A stretch of 64,000 bases of DNA from JAEMQF01 sp963850525. Its GTDB lineage: Bacteria > Pseudomonadota > Gammaproteobacteria > Burkholderiales > Burkholderiaceae_C. The stretch covers positions 1,178,001 to 1,242,000 of the forward strand of contig CAWKLQ010000004.1 in the NCBI GenBank assembly GCA_963850525.1, in the 5' to 3' direction. A program made the translations under genes and the position numbers. This document shows positions 34,440-42,686 of this stretch, one piece after another (positions within the stretch are counted from its first letter, which is position 1; every line of letters begins with the position of its first letter). The notes under the pieces are model-generated. The model ran no database searches, was not told where the DNA came from, and worked only from the letters and a program-made list of their open reading frames with translations.

Positions 34440-35133
34440 TCAAGGCAGGAAGTCGGCGATCTTGCCGGTGCGATTCAGCATCTCGTACTGCCGTTCGCGG
34501 TCGCGGGAGCGGGCGATGCGCTCTTCGCTGTCGGCCATGCCCTGCAGCATCTGTACCTGCGACGCCTCGTGCGCGAGCAAGGCGTTTTCGGCGCCGATGC
34601 GGGCCTGGATTTCCTGCACCGCTTTCTGATCGGTGGTCGCGTCGATCTGGCCCATGAGTGCGCTGATCTGCGCCAAGCGGCCGGAGGCCGCAGTCATCGC
34701 GTCCTGGAGCAAGCCCTTGTTCTGGTAGGGCTGGGCGAGTGCCGCCTGGCAGGCAGTGCGTGCGGCGCCGCCGAGGTCGAGGCAGTTGTAGACCATGCCG
34801 GCATCGCGAAGCCCCTTGGCCGTGGCATTGAGACCACCAGTAGCCCGAGCTGGTGACAGCGTTGACGACGGTATACGCATTGGCCGGCACGTAGTTGCGC
34901 AGCATCGGGTTGTTCGCCACCGTGCCGAGCATGCGCATGCCGTTCATGCTGGTGATCTGCGCCTGCAGTTGGGTAATCTGCTGAATCTGGTTGTTGATCT
35001 TGGTGAGGTCGTTGACGACCTGCTGGACGGTCTGCACCAGGTTGGCGACATCAATGACGGGGATGCCCTGGGCATGGCTGGCGGTCGCAGCCAAGGTAAG
35101 CAGCGCGGCGATGGCAATCGGGTGGCGTGTCAT
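34440..35133 (-). pseudogene. virB5: VirB5-like minor pilin, one frameshift
   Basis: The signal peptide (MTRHPIAIAALLTLAATASHA) and coiled N-terminal half (QVVNDLTKINNQIQQIT) are intact to ..NAVTSSGY. The rest continues one base later: GGLNATAKGLRDAGMVYNC, AQPYQNKGLLQDAMTA and a tail ending NRTGKIADFLP. One extra A in the plus strand at 34839 (ACCACC-A-GTAGCC) explains it; removing it gives a ~230-residue VirB5. As written, translation runs into a nonsense frame to 34384. VirB5 is needed for the pilus tip, so a true frameshift would impair transfer. Confidence 0.85.
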
Positions 35134-35163
35134 TTGAGGCTCCTCGAAGGTTGGAGTGGTCGA

Positions 35164-36267
35164 TCACGCCCGACCGCGCAACGCGGCGAGCTTGTAGGCG
35201 GCGGTGCGGACCAGGCCGTACCCCTGGCGAGCCATGGCGCCAGCGCCGCTGGCCATGGTTCCGGCGACCCGTGTGCCGACGGCGCCCGCTGCGCCTACCG
35301 CGTGGCCCGCAGCGTGCGGGAGGCCGGCCCCCGCGCGGATGACGCCACCGCTGGCCGCAGCCGCTGCGCCGGAGCGGCCACCGGCGCCCGCTGCACGGAG
35401 ACCCGCGACCATCATGGCGTTCTGGATCATTTGAATGCCTTGCTGCACTGCGGCGCCGCCGGTCAGAGCGGAGGCCAGGCTCGGGGCCTGGAAGCAGATG
35501 ATCGCCATGACGATCATCAGGACGCAGTAGCGCGTGGCCTCGCCGAGCACGTTGAGAGTTGCGCCGAGAAAGCCGCCCGCGTTCTGGATGCCGATGAACA
35601 TCTCTCTCCCGATATAGGCGCTCAAGCCCAGTGCGAAGAACGCAAACCACGTCAAGACAACCGCGTTGAGGAGCATCGATAGCCAACTGTCGAAGAAGCG
35701 CTGCGTCGGCTTCCAGGCCAGGCACAGGATGAACAGGGGCCCGATACCTATGACGAAAGTTAGGAAGACGGTCGCGAGCGTCACCACGAAAACGGCCACG
35801 CACAGGAATGCGACTGAGCCGATCGAGAAGACGCTCGCAGCCAGCATGAGGTCGAGCCGCGTAATGCCGGCCTCTTTCATGATGTCTGCGACCTGAGTGC
35901 TGGCGTTGTCGTTGAACTCGTCGAGCAACTGGTACGGCGATGTCACCGTGTTCGCTGGCGCGCTGGACGGAAGAAACGTAGTGGCGACACCGGTTGCAAG
36001 ACTGTTCGCCGTGTCGGCGACGTTGGCGATGTAGAAGCCCGATTGAAGCGCGAATGCAAGGATCAGCCCGATCTTGGTGACCTTCCAAAGAAAGCTCGGC
36101 ACTGTCTCCGAAACCTCGTTGCGAAGCACGGCCCATCCATACAGCAGGACCCAGAGGGTCATCGCGGTCAGCGCGATAGGCGTGATGGCGGCCATCAATG
36201 CGGCGACGACCCCCAGCACGTAGGTGCTGAGGATGGTCGTCAACTTCGCGCCGAGCCAGGTGAACAT
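35164..36267 (-). CDS. virB6: VirB6/TrbL polytopic inner-membrane channel
   Basis: The 367-residue protein has at least five hydrophobic helices (starting TYVLGVVAALMAAITPIAL, LILAFALQSGFYIAN, a pair around FVVTLATVFLTFVIGIGPLF, and CVLMIVMAIICF). The central loop has the ITRLDLMLAASVFSIG block seen in VirB6/TrbL proteins. A long alanine/glycine-rich C-terminus (AAGAGGRSG..) follows and is probably cytoplasmic. It forms the inner-membrane channel. It is separated by 18 bp from the cysteine-rich unknown and 30 bp from virB5. Confidence 0.9.
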   Translation of the reverse strand: MFTWLGAKLTTILSTYVLGVVAALMAAITPIALTAMTLWVLLYGWAVLRNEVSETVPSFLWKVTKIGLILAFALQSGFYIANVADTANSLATGVATTFLPSSAPANTVTSPYQLLDEFNDNASTQVADIMKEAGITRLDLMLAASVFSIGSVAFLCVAVFVVTLATVFLTFVIGIGPLFILCLAWKPTQRFFDSWLSMLLNAVVLTWFAFFALGLSAYIGREMFIGIQNAGGFLGATLNVLGEATRYCVLMIVMAIICFQAPSLASALTGGAAVQQGIQMIQNAMMVAGLRAAGAGGRSGAAAAASGGVIRAGAGLPHAAGHAVGAAGAVGTRVAGTMASGAGAMARQGYGLVRTAAYKLAALRGRA

Positions 36268-36285
36268 GAGCCTTTGCCTTCGCTG

Positions 36286-36705
36286 CTACTGGACAGCATC
36301 AAATGGGAGGTTCGCAGGAGGGCGGGCAAACATCGGAACGCACTTGCTTCCGAGGTCGGGGTATTGGCATTGCAGCCAGTCGCTGCCCCTCTTGACGACC
36401 CACAGTCGCGGGAGCTTCTGCGTGCCATAGCTCGAAGCCCGACAACTGCCTGGCCTTGCCCACGGCTCCGTGCACTCGACCAGGCCAGATTCCGTCTCGA
36501 CCATCCGCCATGAGCCTGCGTGGCAGTTCGCGTTCGCGCCGCAGACCTTGCCGACTGAGCCTGGCATCGGCGGCGTCTCGACATTCTTTCCCGCGGCGGT
36601 CACCTTGACCGCCTCATTGCCCTTGACGAATTGCGCGTGTGCCGCGGTGCCGAGCAGGGTGAACGACGCAACGACGAGAGTCGCGAGAGTGCTGATGAGC
36701 TTCAT
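36286..36705 (-). CDS. Secreted cysteine-containing hypothetical protein in the virB operon
   Basis: The 139-residue protein has a Sec signal peptide (MKLISTLATLVVASFTLLGT..AHA) and then six cysteines, in pairs such as CGANANC and 'LVECTEPW', 'LQCQYPDLGSKC', suggestive of disulphides. Its position between virB4 and virB6, where entry-exclusion or small accessory proteins often sit, suggests a similar role; the family is not recognised. Its start overlaps the virB4 stop (ATGA). Confidence 0.72.
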   Translation of the reverse strand: MKLISTLATLVVASFTLLGTAAHAQFVKGNEAVKVTAAGKNVETPPMPGSVGKVCGANANCHAGSWRMVETESGLVECTEPWARPGSCRASSYGTQKLPRLWVVKRGSDWLQCQYPDLGSKCVPMFARPPANLPFDAVQ

Positions 36706-39204
36706 GGAACGATCCTTTCCGGGTTGGCCTTACGCTCGCGGATCGCCGAAAGCAGCAACGGAAGCCAGGCTTCAGGATCGTCGCCAACACGTGCGCGGAT
36801 GCCATCGAGCAACGCCACGTTATCCGTCGTTCCGGACAACACGGTAACGAAGTCCTCGAGGCCGGTGAGGTCGAGTTCGCAGATTGCGCTGCTGCGGCCC
36901 CTGCTTGACCAGGAAGGTGCGGCCACCGCGCGAGCCCAGGCTCCTGACGATGTCGAACTCGGCGTCGCTGAGCCCGATTCCCTCGACGTATTCCTCACGC
37001 AGCGCCTCGGGGTTGGCGAGGAAGATCTTGGTCACGCTCTGTTCGACCATCGTGCGGCCGATGGGGTGTCGCAGCACGTCCGACGGGCTCTGCGTGTCGA
37101 AGATGCCCAGCCCGTTTTGCTTGCGGATCGTCTTCTGCTTCTGCTTGGCGAAGTCGCTGAAGATGTCGTTGTCCAGCGCCTTCCAGAACTCCGAGATCAC
37201 GTAGATCAGCCGCTCGCCGTTGACCAGCTCGCCCATCACGTCGAGCAGGTACAGCATGATCGGCGTGCGGACTTCGGGCAGGTCGAGAAACTCGGTCGTG
37301 TCGAAGCCGATGGCCGGCGCCTGGTGCAGATCGGTCAGGCGGTCATCCGCTTCGTCGAACACCCAGCCGAGTGCACCGCCCCGGCACCAGCGGCCCAGGC
37401 GCTCGTACAGGCTGTTCTCGCCGGTCTTGGGCAGGTTCTGCCGCACCGTGGAGAAGCGCCGCAGGTGTTTCGGCATCGAGGCCACCGAGCGCACCGCATC
37501 GGCGATGGCCCGTTCGTCCGCCGGCAGCAGCGGCAGAGTCGGTGTTTCGATGCAGGTGCGGATGATCTGCTCCCAGAACTGAACGCGCGCCGGTGTCGGC
37601 TCACGCTGCAGCGGGTTGCAGCCGGTGGGCTTGCCGGCTTCGAGCGTGAAGTAGCGCCCGCCGAGTGCGCGCAGCGCGATCTCGCTGCCACGGTCCAGGT
37701 CGAACAGCACCAGGCGCGGGGCCGGGTTCCACTTGCGCGTCAGCGCCAGCAGCAGCATCACCAGCGTTGTCTTGCCGACGCCGGTCGAGCCGATGATCAG
37801 CGTGTTGCCTGGATGCTTCTTGTCCTCGGAGTCTTCGCCGTCCGGGCTCTTGTGCAGGTTCAGGTAGAACGGCTGCCCACTGGGCGTGCGCAAGAGGGCC
37901 AGTGCCTCGCCCCACGGGTTCCCATCGCGTTTGCCGCGCGCAAAGTTGTGGCCGCTGGCCAGCGCTGCAAAGGCGCGCGAGGACAGCTTGGCTTCGCGCG
38001 GCCGCCACTGCCAGTTGGCCGGCATCTGGGCGAACCACGCGGCGTCGGCCACCAGGTCGACGGGCCGCATCTGCAGGCTGCACGCTTCACCGACCGCGCC
38101 GACGGCTTGCGCGGCGCGCCGGCCGGCGTCGGCCACGCTGTCGCCGAAGACGAGCAGGCTGTAGTGGTACTCGCCCATGCAGAACTGGCCATCGCCGAGT
38201 TCGTTCAGCGCCACATCCATCTCTGCGACTTGGCTGGCGACTACGTCGTCGCTGGCGATCAACTGGTCGCGCTGGAGTTCGAGGGCGCGCATCGCCTCGC
38301 GCCGCGGCAGGATCGAGAAGCTCTGGGTTTCGATGAACTCGCTGCCCTCGTACAGCAGCGGGTTCAGCACACCCGGTTCCACCGCGTCGGCGTACTCGTG
38401 GATGTCGATGAAGGCTGCGTAGCGCCGCGCATCGCCCTGGCGCAGTTCCAGCTTGTCGGCACCGAACGACAGCCTGGCGGTGGGCAGTGTGCGGTAGAGT
38501 GGGCCGGCATGCACCGGCACTGATTGCCACAGGCCGTTGACCAAGTAGCCCAGGAACTCCGCGACCTCGGAGTAGTCGTGCCCTGCGCGGGTCTGTACGC
38601 CGAGCAGCGTCGGGTCGAACGCCCTCAGCACGCGCTCGACCAGGGCCGTCTTCTCTGCCATCACGCGCAACGCCTCGGCCTGCGCCGTGGCAATGTCGTC
38701 GCGGGTTCGGCGGTTCGACTGAAGCGCCCGCCCGATACGTGACGCGTTCGGCCGATAGACGAGGGTCAGATACAACTCATTGCTCATCATTCGCCGCTCG
38801 CGCAGCGAGGCGCCGTACGCCTGGGCGATATCGCGTGCGAAGCCTGGCTCACGGGGTTGCGACATCGTGTCTTCGACCGCACGGTGCAGGCGATGCTCCC
38901 AGATGGCGAACTGGCCACCGGCGAGGTTGCGCAGCAGGCTGCACTTGGCTTCATGCCGCTCGGAAATGGTGTGCTCGTCGGCGCACTCGAAGGGCACGCC
39001 GTCGAGGCGCCACACCCGCAGGTAATCGCCCCCTCGGGTGATCACGTCGTTTGCCGATACGAGCGACGAAAACGGCACGAACCGCGTCAGTGGGTTCTCG
39101 GACTGCGCGCGCTTCCAATGCTGCGGCCGCGCCACGAATCGGGTCCAAGGCGGCCCGACTGGTGCCTTGGTCTTCCCAGCGAGTTCTCTACCGGTGCCAA
39201 GCAT
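36702..39204 (-). pseudogene. virB4: VirB4 ATPase, one frameshift near the C-terminus
   Basis: ATG 39204 (MLGTGRELAGKTKAP) overlaps virB3. The protein has Walker A IGSTGVGKTTL, Walker B of the VIYVISEFWKAL region and a normal VirB4 layout to ..GRTFLVKQG (about 36905). After a run of four C at 36898-36901 the frame reads nonsense. One frame over it continues SSAICELDLTGLEDFVTVLSG to ..RERKANPERIVP and stops at 36702, the normal VirB4 C-terminal tail overlapping the next gene by 4 bp. Removing one C restores ~834 residues. As written, the last ~65 residues are lost; a true lesion would probably block conjugation. Confidence 0.88.
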
Positions 39205-39520
39205 CACGTGTCCCCCGATAGAGGTAGGGCGCATAGCTGCGCGCGTGCCACAGCCGGCCGTTGCGGTCGTTGAACCACAGCTTGGTGGCGACGAAGATCT
39301 GCCGAAACCGCTGGTCGTCCTTGCGCGTCACGAAGCGCATCCACCCGAGCGCCGGGCCGATGGCCACCAACACCACCGGCACGATCCACCAGGTCACCAG
39401 TGAGCCGACCCACATGACCAGCAGCATCCCGGTGCCGAACAGCACGACCAGCGGCACGAGCGGGATGCCCAGCTTCATGGCCGGGCGCGTGGCGCCCTTG
39501 TAGATGGCTTCGGCTAGCAC
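39188..39520 (-). CDS. virB3: VirB3 inner-membrane protein
   Basis: A GTG at 39520 starts 110 residues reading MLAEAIYKGATRPAMKLG, the standard VirB3 opening; upstream in-frame codons overlap virB2 with no family match. Two hydrophobic helices follow (PLVPLVVLFGTGMLLVMW and TWWIVPVVLVAIGPAL), then the conserved RQIFVATKLWFNDRN tail. It associates with VirB4. It overlaps virB4 by 17 bp at its end and starts 10 bp after virB2. Confidence 0.9.
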   Translation of the reverse strand: MLAEAIYKGATRPAMKLGIPLVPLVVLFGTGMLLVMWVGSLVTWWIVPVVLVAIGPALGWMRFVTRKDDQRFRQIFVATKLWFNDRNGRLWHARSYAPYLYRGTRDAWHR

Positions 39521-39530
39521 GATGAGCCTG

Positions 39531-39827
39531 TCAGGCGACGATGAAGCTCGCGAACGCCGCCGCGCCACCGACCAGCGTGCCGCCGATCAGCACGTTGGCC
39601 ACGTCGGCCAGTCGGGCGCCCTGAAAAATCATCTTGAAGCCGGCCCAGATGATGGCGATCGTGACCACCGCGATCGAGATCGTGATCAGGATTGCGTTGA
39701 CGTTGGTGACCGTGGTGTTGATCTTGTCGAAGCCCTGGGCCAAGGCAAGTTGCGGAGCGAGGATGAAGAGCGCTGCAAGCAGCGTCGCGATCCTGGCGGG
39801 CGCGCGGCGTAAAGAGATCGATGGCAT
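39531..39827 (-). CDS. virB2: VirB2 major pilin
   Basis: The 98-residue prepilin starts at ATG 39827 with GGAAC upstream. It has a long signal peptide (MPSISLRRAPARIATLLAAL.. ending LALAQG) and two hydrophobic segments (NAILITISIAVVTIAIIWAG and LADVANVLIGGTLVGGAAAF), the VirB2 pattern. It is the extracellular pilus subunit. It belongs to the 5' part of the T4SS operon after virB1. Confidence 0.92.
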   Translation of the reverse strand: MPSISLRRAPARIATLLAALFILAPQLALAQGFDKINTTVTNVNAILITISIAVVTIAIIWAGFKMIFQGARLADVANVLIGGTLVGGAAAFASFIVA

Positions 39828-39873
39828 GGTGGTTCCTCGGTTGGTTTTCGGATCGGACATCGAGCCGCACGGG

Positions 39874-40374
39874 TCAGGGAGCCTGGCTGACCGGGTTTGG
39901 TTTGCCCCGAGCCGCGGACACCACCCGTGCCACGTAGCCGTGGTCGAAGCCGGTGACGAAGTTGCCGCTGTAGTAGCAGGAAAGCGCCTGGCGAATCGCG
40001 ACCTTCGTTGGCGATCGCACGCCTGCGCGCTCGAAACATTCACCGAGCACCGCCTGCATCGCCCGCAGGTTCGCGCAGGGGTCGAAAGCGCTGGTGGCGG
40101 TCAAGCCCAGCCGGTCGAAGTTGCGCTGGTTGATCTGCGCCAGCCCGACGCTGAAGTTCCACCCTTGCTGTTGCAGGGCTGCCGCCGTGGCGCGCGCTTC
40201 ACCGGCTGTCCGGGGTTGCCGGTCCAGCACGCCGCCGACCACGCCGATGGCGTGCGGGTTGAAGCCGCTTTCGACAGCGACCAGCGCACGCGCGGTGCTC
40301 GCATGCACCAGCGGCGCACAGGTCGCTGCCAAGGTTGAGAAGGCCATGTCGTCCACAGCGAACCTCATCAGCAT
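39874..40374 (-). CDS. virB1: VirB1-like lytic transglycosylase
   Basis: The 166-residue protein carries the transglycosylase core: AVESGFNPHAIGVVGG with catalytic E35, SVGLAQINQRNF, and LSCYYSGNF late in the domain. It opens local holes in peptidoglycan for pilus assembly. The start (ATG 40374, or ATG at 40368 two codons later) overlaps the stop of the preceding gene. No classic signal peptide is seen; the N-terminus is short hydrophobic only. Confidence 0.88.
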   Translation of the reverse strand: MLMRFAVDDMAFSTLAATCAPLVHASTARALVAVESGFNPHAIGVVGGVLDRQPRTAGEARATAAALQQQGWNFSVGLAQINQRNFDRLGLTATSAFDPCANLRAMQAVLGECFERAGVRSPTKVAIRQALSCYYSGNFVTGFDHGYVARVVSAARGKPNPVSQAP

Positions 40375-40931
40375 GTGGGGCAGGGCGGAGCCGGTGGCGG
40401 CAGCGATGCGAGCCAGGTGGCGTAGTCGTTGTCGAACTGGCTGTCCCAGGTGCCGAGCTTGGCCTTCGCGGCCGGCGTGAACTCGGTGACGGTGTCACCG
40501 GCCATGCTCCACCAGGTGCGGGCCCACAAGGCGCCTTCGACGTTGATGGCGACGGTGCCGGTGTAGTCGCAGCTGTAGATCGGGCCGCTTTCTCCGTCGA
40601 ATACTCGCGTGTACTGCGCAGGGCAGTTCGTTGGGGCACTGGCCCATTGGTGGCTGGCGCTGTTTGCCGGGCCTGACATTGCGCAAGTCGGGAACGCGCG
40701 GCCGCGGGCCAGATCGCGAAGAACCTGCCGGATCGGCGGTACGCACTGCGGGATGGCGCGCCAGCTCGGAGCCGCAAAGCACAGAAGCACCAGGCAACCG
40801 TCGACGGCGCGTGCTGGTGTGCTGAAGGCGGCTGTGACGACGAGCATGCCCAGCGCCATAACAACCTGCACCCCCGCGCTGCGCCGCTTGCCACGGGTGG
40901 CGAGAGGGACTACCTTTTGGGATTTCTGCAC
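40368..40931 (-). CDS. Secreted hypothetical protein, first gene of the T4SS operon
   Basis: It starts at GTG 40931 preceded by GGAGG six bases away. The 187-residue product has a basic N-terminus then a hydrophobic segment (VVMALGMLVVTAAFSTPARA), an apparent signal peptide. The mature part has many cysteines and tryptophans (for example CPAQYTRVFDGESGPIYSC, TFTWWSMAGD-like), and ends CPTC. It heads the virB operon and resembles no family I can name; a periplasmic assembly or pilus accessory role is inferred. Confidence 0.7.
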   Translation of the reverse strand: MQKSQKVVPLATRGKRRSAGVQVVMALGMLVVTAAFSTPARAVDGCLVLLCFAAPSWRAIPQCVPPIRQVLRDLARGRAFPTCAMSGPANSASHQWASAPTNCPAQYTRVFDGESGPIYSCDYTGTVAINVEGALWARTWWSMAGDTVTEFTPAAKAKLGTWDSQFDNDYATWLASLPPPAPPCPTC

Positions 40932-41030
40932 TTGGTGCCTCCGTTTTCAGGGATCGGGTGGGCCTTATTGCTGCGGCGCGATTCAGGTCGCGGCATGGAT
41001 TCACTCTAGGCTTAGACAGGAGACTGCTTC

Positions 41031-41058
41031 GCGATGGATTCCGACCAAAATCCTTCGA
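41031..41058. promoter_or_regulatory. 28-bp operator-like motif, copy 3 (overlaps start codon)
   Basis: It begins GCGATGGATTCC and continues to AAAATCCTTCGA; 22 of 28 positions match copy 1 at 6935. It lies across the first codons of the MnmH-like gene (its ATG is bases 4-6 of the motif) and about 100 bp upstream of the divergent T4SS operon start. It could control both directions. Confidence 0.5.
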
Positions 41059-42161
41059 AGACGCAACCGTTCGTTGCGGAATCGCACCCCTTGGAAACGG
41101 TGGCTGGGCTGGTTCATCCGCACCAGCTCGAGGTGCAGGACTTCAGCGCCTACGCACTGATCGTCGATGCGCGCCCGGCTCAGGACTTCGCCGACGATCA
41201 CATTCCGGCGGCGGTCAATTGGCCTGTCCTGAGCGACTCCGAACAGGCCGAGTTCGAGCGGCAACTCCAGGCCGATCGGAGCCAGGCCCTGTTGTTCGGC
41301 GCCGCCCTTGCGCGCACGAACATGAACTCGAATTCGTTGACCGCCGTGGCCGACCTCAAACCGGCTTCGCGTGTGCTTGTCTACGGTGCCGGCGGCGACC
41401 TCCGAGGCTGGCTGTGCGCGGGCGCCTTGCGCGAACACGCCTTCGACGTCGATGAGCTGCTGGGTGGATACAAGAACTATCGCCGCTGGGTCGGCGCCGG
41501 ACTGGCACTGCTGCCGCGCCTGTTCCTGTTTCGCGTGCTGGGTGGGCCGAGCGGCTGCGGGCAGTCAATCCTTCTGCGCGAGCTTGCCCGGCAAGGTCAG
41601 CAGGTGCTCGACCTGACACAGCTCGCGGCCCACGATGGCTCGCCCTTTGGCGCGCAGCCCGACAAATCGCAACCGCCTCAGTTGCTGTTCGAGTCGATGC
41701 TTCTCGACACCCTGCGCCATCGCGATGCGTGGCGCCCTCTGTGGGTCACGGCTTCGACTGCAACCCTCGGCAGCTTGCAACTGCCAGCTGAGCTGGACGC
41801 GGCCCTTCAGCGTGCGCCGAACTTCGAGGTGTTGGCACCGATGGCCGAAAGGGTCAAGCTCTGGTGCCAGCGGCATCCGCAGGACGCCGCCGATCCAGTG
41901 GCGTGGGTCGAACGTCTGGCGCAGCAGTCCGGTCAGGTCGAACCCGGGCGCTTGATCGACTGGCGCAGGTTGGCCTTGGCGGGGGAGATCGAAGCGCTGG
42001 TTGAACAGTTCTTGATCTGTGGGGATGAGATGGAGTCGAAAGGCTCAACTGGCGATAGCCTCAGCCACCCGGCGCCCCTGGCGACGATCAAGTTGGAATC
42101 GCTTGAGAGTTCGACGATTGCCAAGGCCGCAGCCAGGCTGATTGAGTCACACGGCAGCTGA
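41034..42161 (+). CDS. Degenerate MnmH/SelU-like protein (tRNA 2-selenouridine synthase paralogue)
   Basis: The 375-residue protein follows the MnmH plan: a rhodanese-like N-terminal domain (ALIVDARPAQDFADDHIPAAVNWP, VDELLGGYKNYRRWV) then a P-loop domain (FRVLGGPSGCGQSILLREL, LDLTQLAAHDGSPFG). Key residues are changed. The rhodanese site that reads YC-x-R-G-G-L-R-S in MnmH is VYGAGGDLRG (G118 where catalytic Cys sits), and the Walker lysine is Q177 (GCGQS). So neither the selenium-transfer nor NTP-binding step is likely to work as in MnmH. It may have been recruited as a regulator or decoy. The start codon is inside a shared operator-like motif. AGGAG lies 12 bp upstream. Confidence 0.8.
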   Translation: MDSDQNPSKTQPFVAESHPLETVAGLVHPHQLEVQDFSAYALIVDARPAQDFADDHIPAAVNWPVLSDSEQAEFERQLQADRSQALLFGAALARTNMNSNSLTAVADLKPASRVLVYGAGGDLRGWLCAGALREHAFDVDELLGGYKNYRRWVGAGLALLPRLFLFRVLGGPSGCGQSILLRELARQGQQVLDLTQLAAHDGSPFGAQPDKSQPPQLLFESMLLDTLRHRDAWRPLWVTASTATLGSLQLPAELDAALQRAPNFEVLAPMAERVKLWCQRHPQDAADPVAWVERLAQQSGQVEPGRLIDWRRLALAGEIEALVEQFLICGDEMESKGSTGDSLSHPAPLATIKLESLESSTIAKAAARLIESHGS

Positions 42162-42686
42162 GCGCATCGCGTACGGCGTCGATCAGTGCTCGGGTTTGGC
42201 AACGTGAACATGTCGAGCGCCGATCCCGGGGAGCAACCGCTATCGGCTAGCGAAGTCGTTCAGGGGGACTGGCCGGATGTCTCAGACTGGCTGCCGCCGT
42301 TCAAGTTCGGCGGTTCAATGACAGCTGTCGCGGACACCGGACGTTGATCGATCCATGGGTTGGCTGTTCGCGCTAGCTCCGAACTGGCCGCTCAACGGCA
42401 GTCCGCGGAAGGTGAGCATGTTGCACATCAACGAGTGGCCAATGGCTGCGCTCGCTGGCTGCGAACTAGAACGCCCGACCCGGTCCCGACCTTCGCCGTG
42501 CCGTGCCGTGCCGTGCCGTAGCGTGCCGTGCCGTAGCGTGCCGCGCTGTGCGGCAGCAAAGCAGTGAAAGCCGCCGCTGTGGTCAGCGCAGGACACTAGT
42601 ATTCGTTCAGATCTCGGCGACACCAAGCCGCGTAGGGTGTTCGGCCAACGCGGCGAGCTCGCGGAAGACTACATCCAGGGAATGAA
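42162..42686. other. Intergenic region with a small ORF and a short tandem repeat
   Basis: It contains a possible 45-codon ORF (42210-42347, MSSADPGEQPLSASEVVQGD) with no known relatives and a (CGTGC)n run at about 42496-42544. The Rad50-like gene begins at 42687 with AGGGA seven bases before its ATG. No terminator was identified. Confidence 0.4.
42496..42544. repeat. Short CGTGC-type tandem repeat
   Basis: About ten units of CGTGC/CGTAG form a microsatellite-like run (CGTGCCGTGCCGTGCCGTAG..). It is 150 bp upstream of the Rad50-like gene. It could vary in length and affect expression, but no such effect is shown. Confidence 0.7.

Noticed and set aside
34440..34880. Separate 146-aa gene between virB8 and virB5
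   Set aside because: It is the C-terminal part of VirB5 after an insertion, not a separate gene.
36702..36998. Independent 98-aa gene at the end of virB4
   Set aside because: Its sequence (SSAICELDLTGLEDFV..) is the normal VirB4 C-terminus in another frame; it is part of the frameshifted virB4.
42496..42544. CRISPR array
   Set aside because: Five-base units without spacers; no cas genes in the window.
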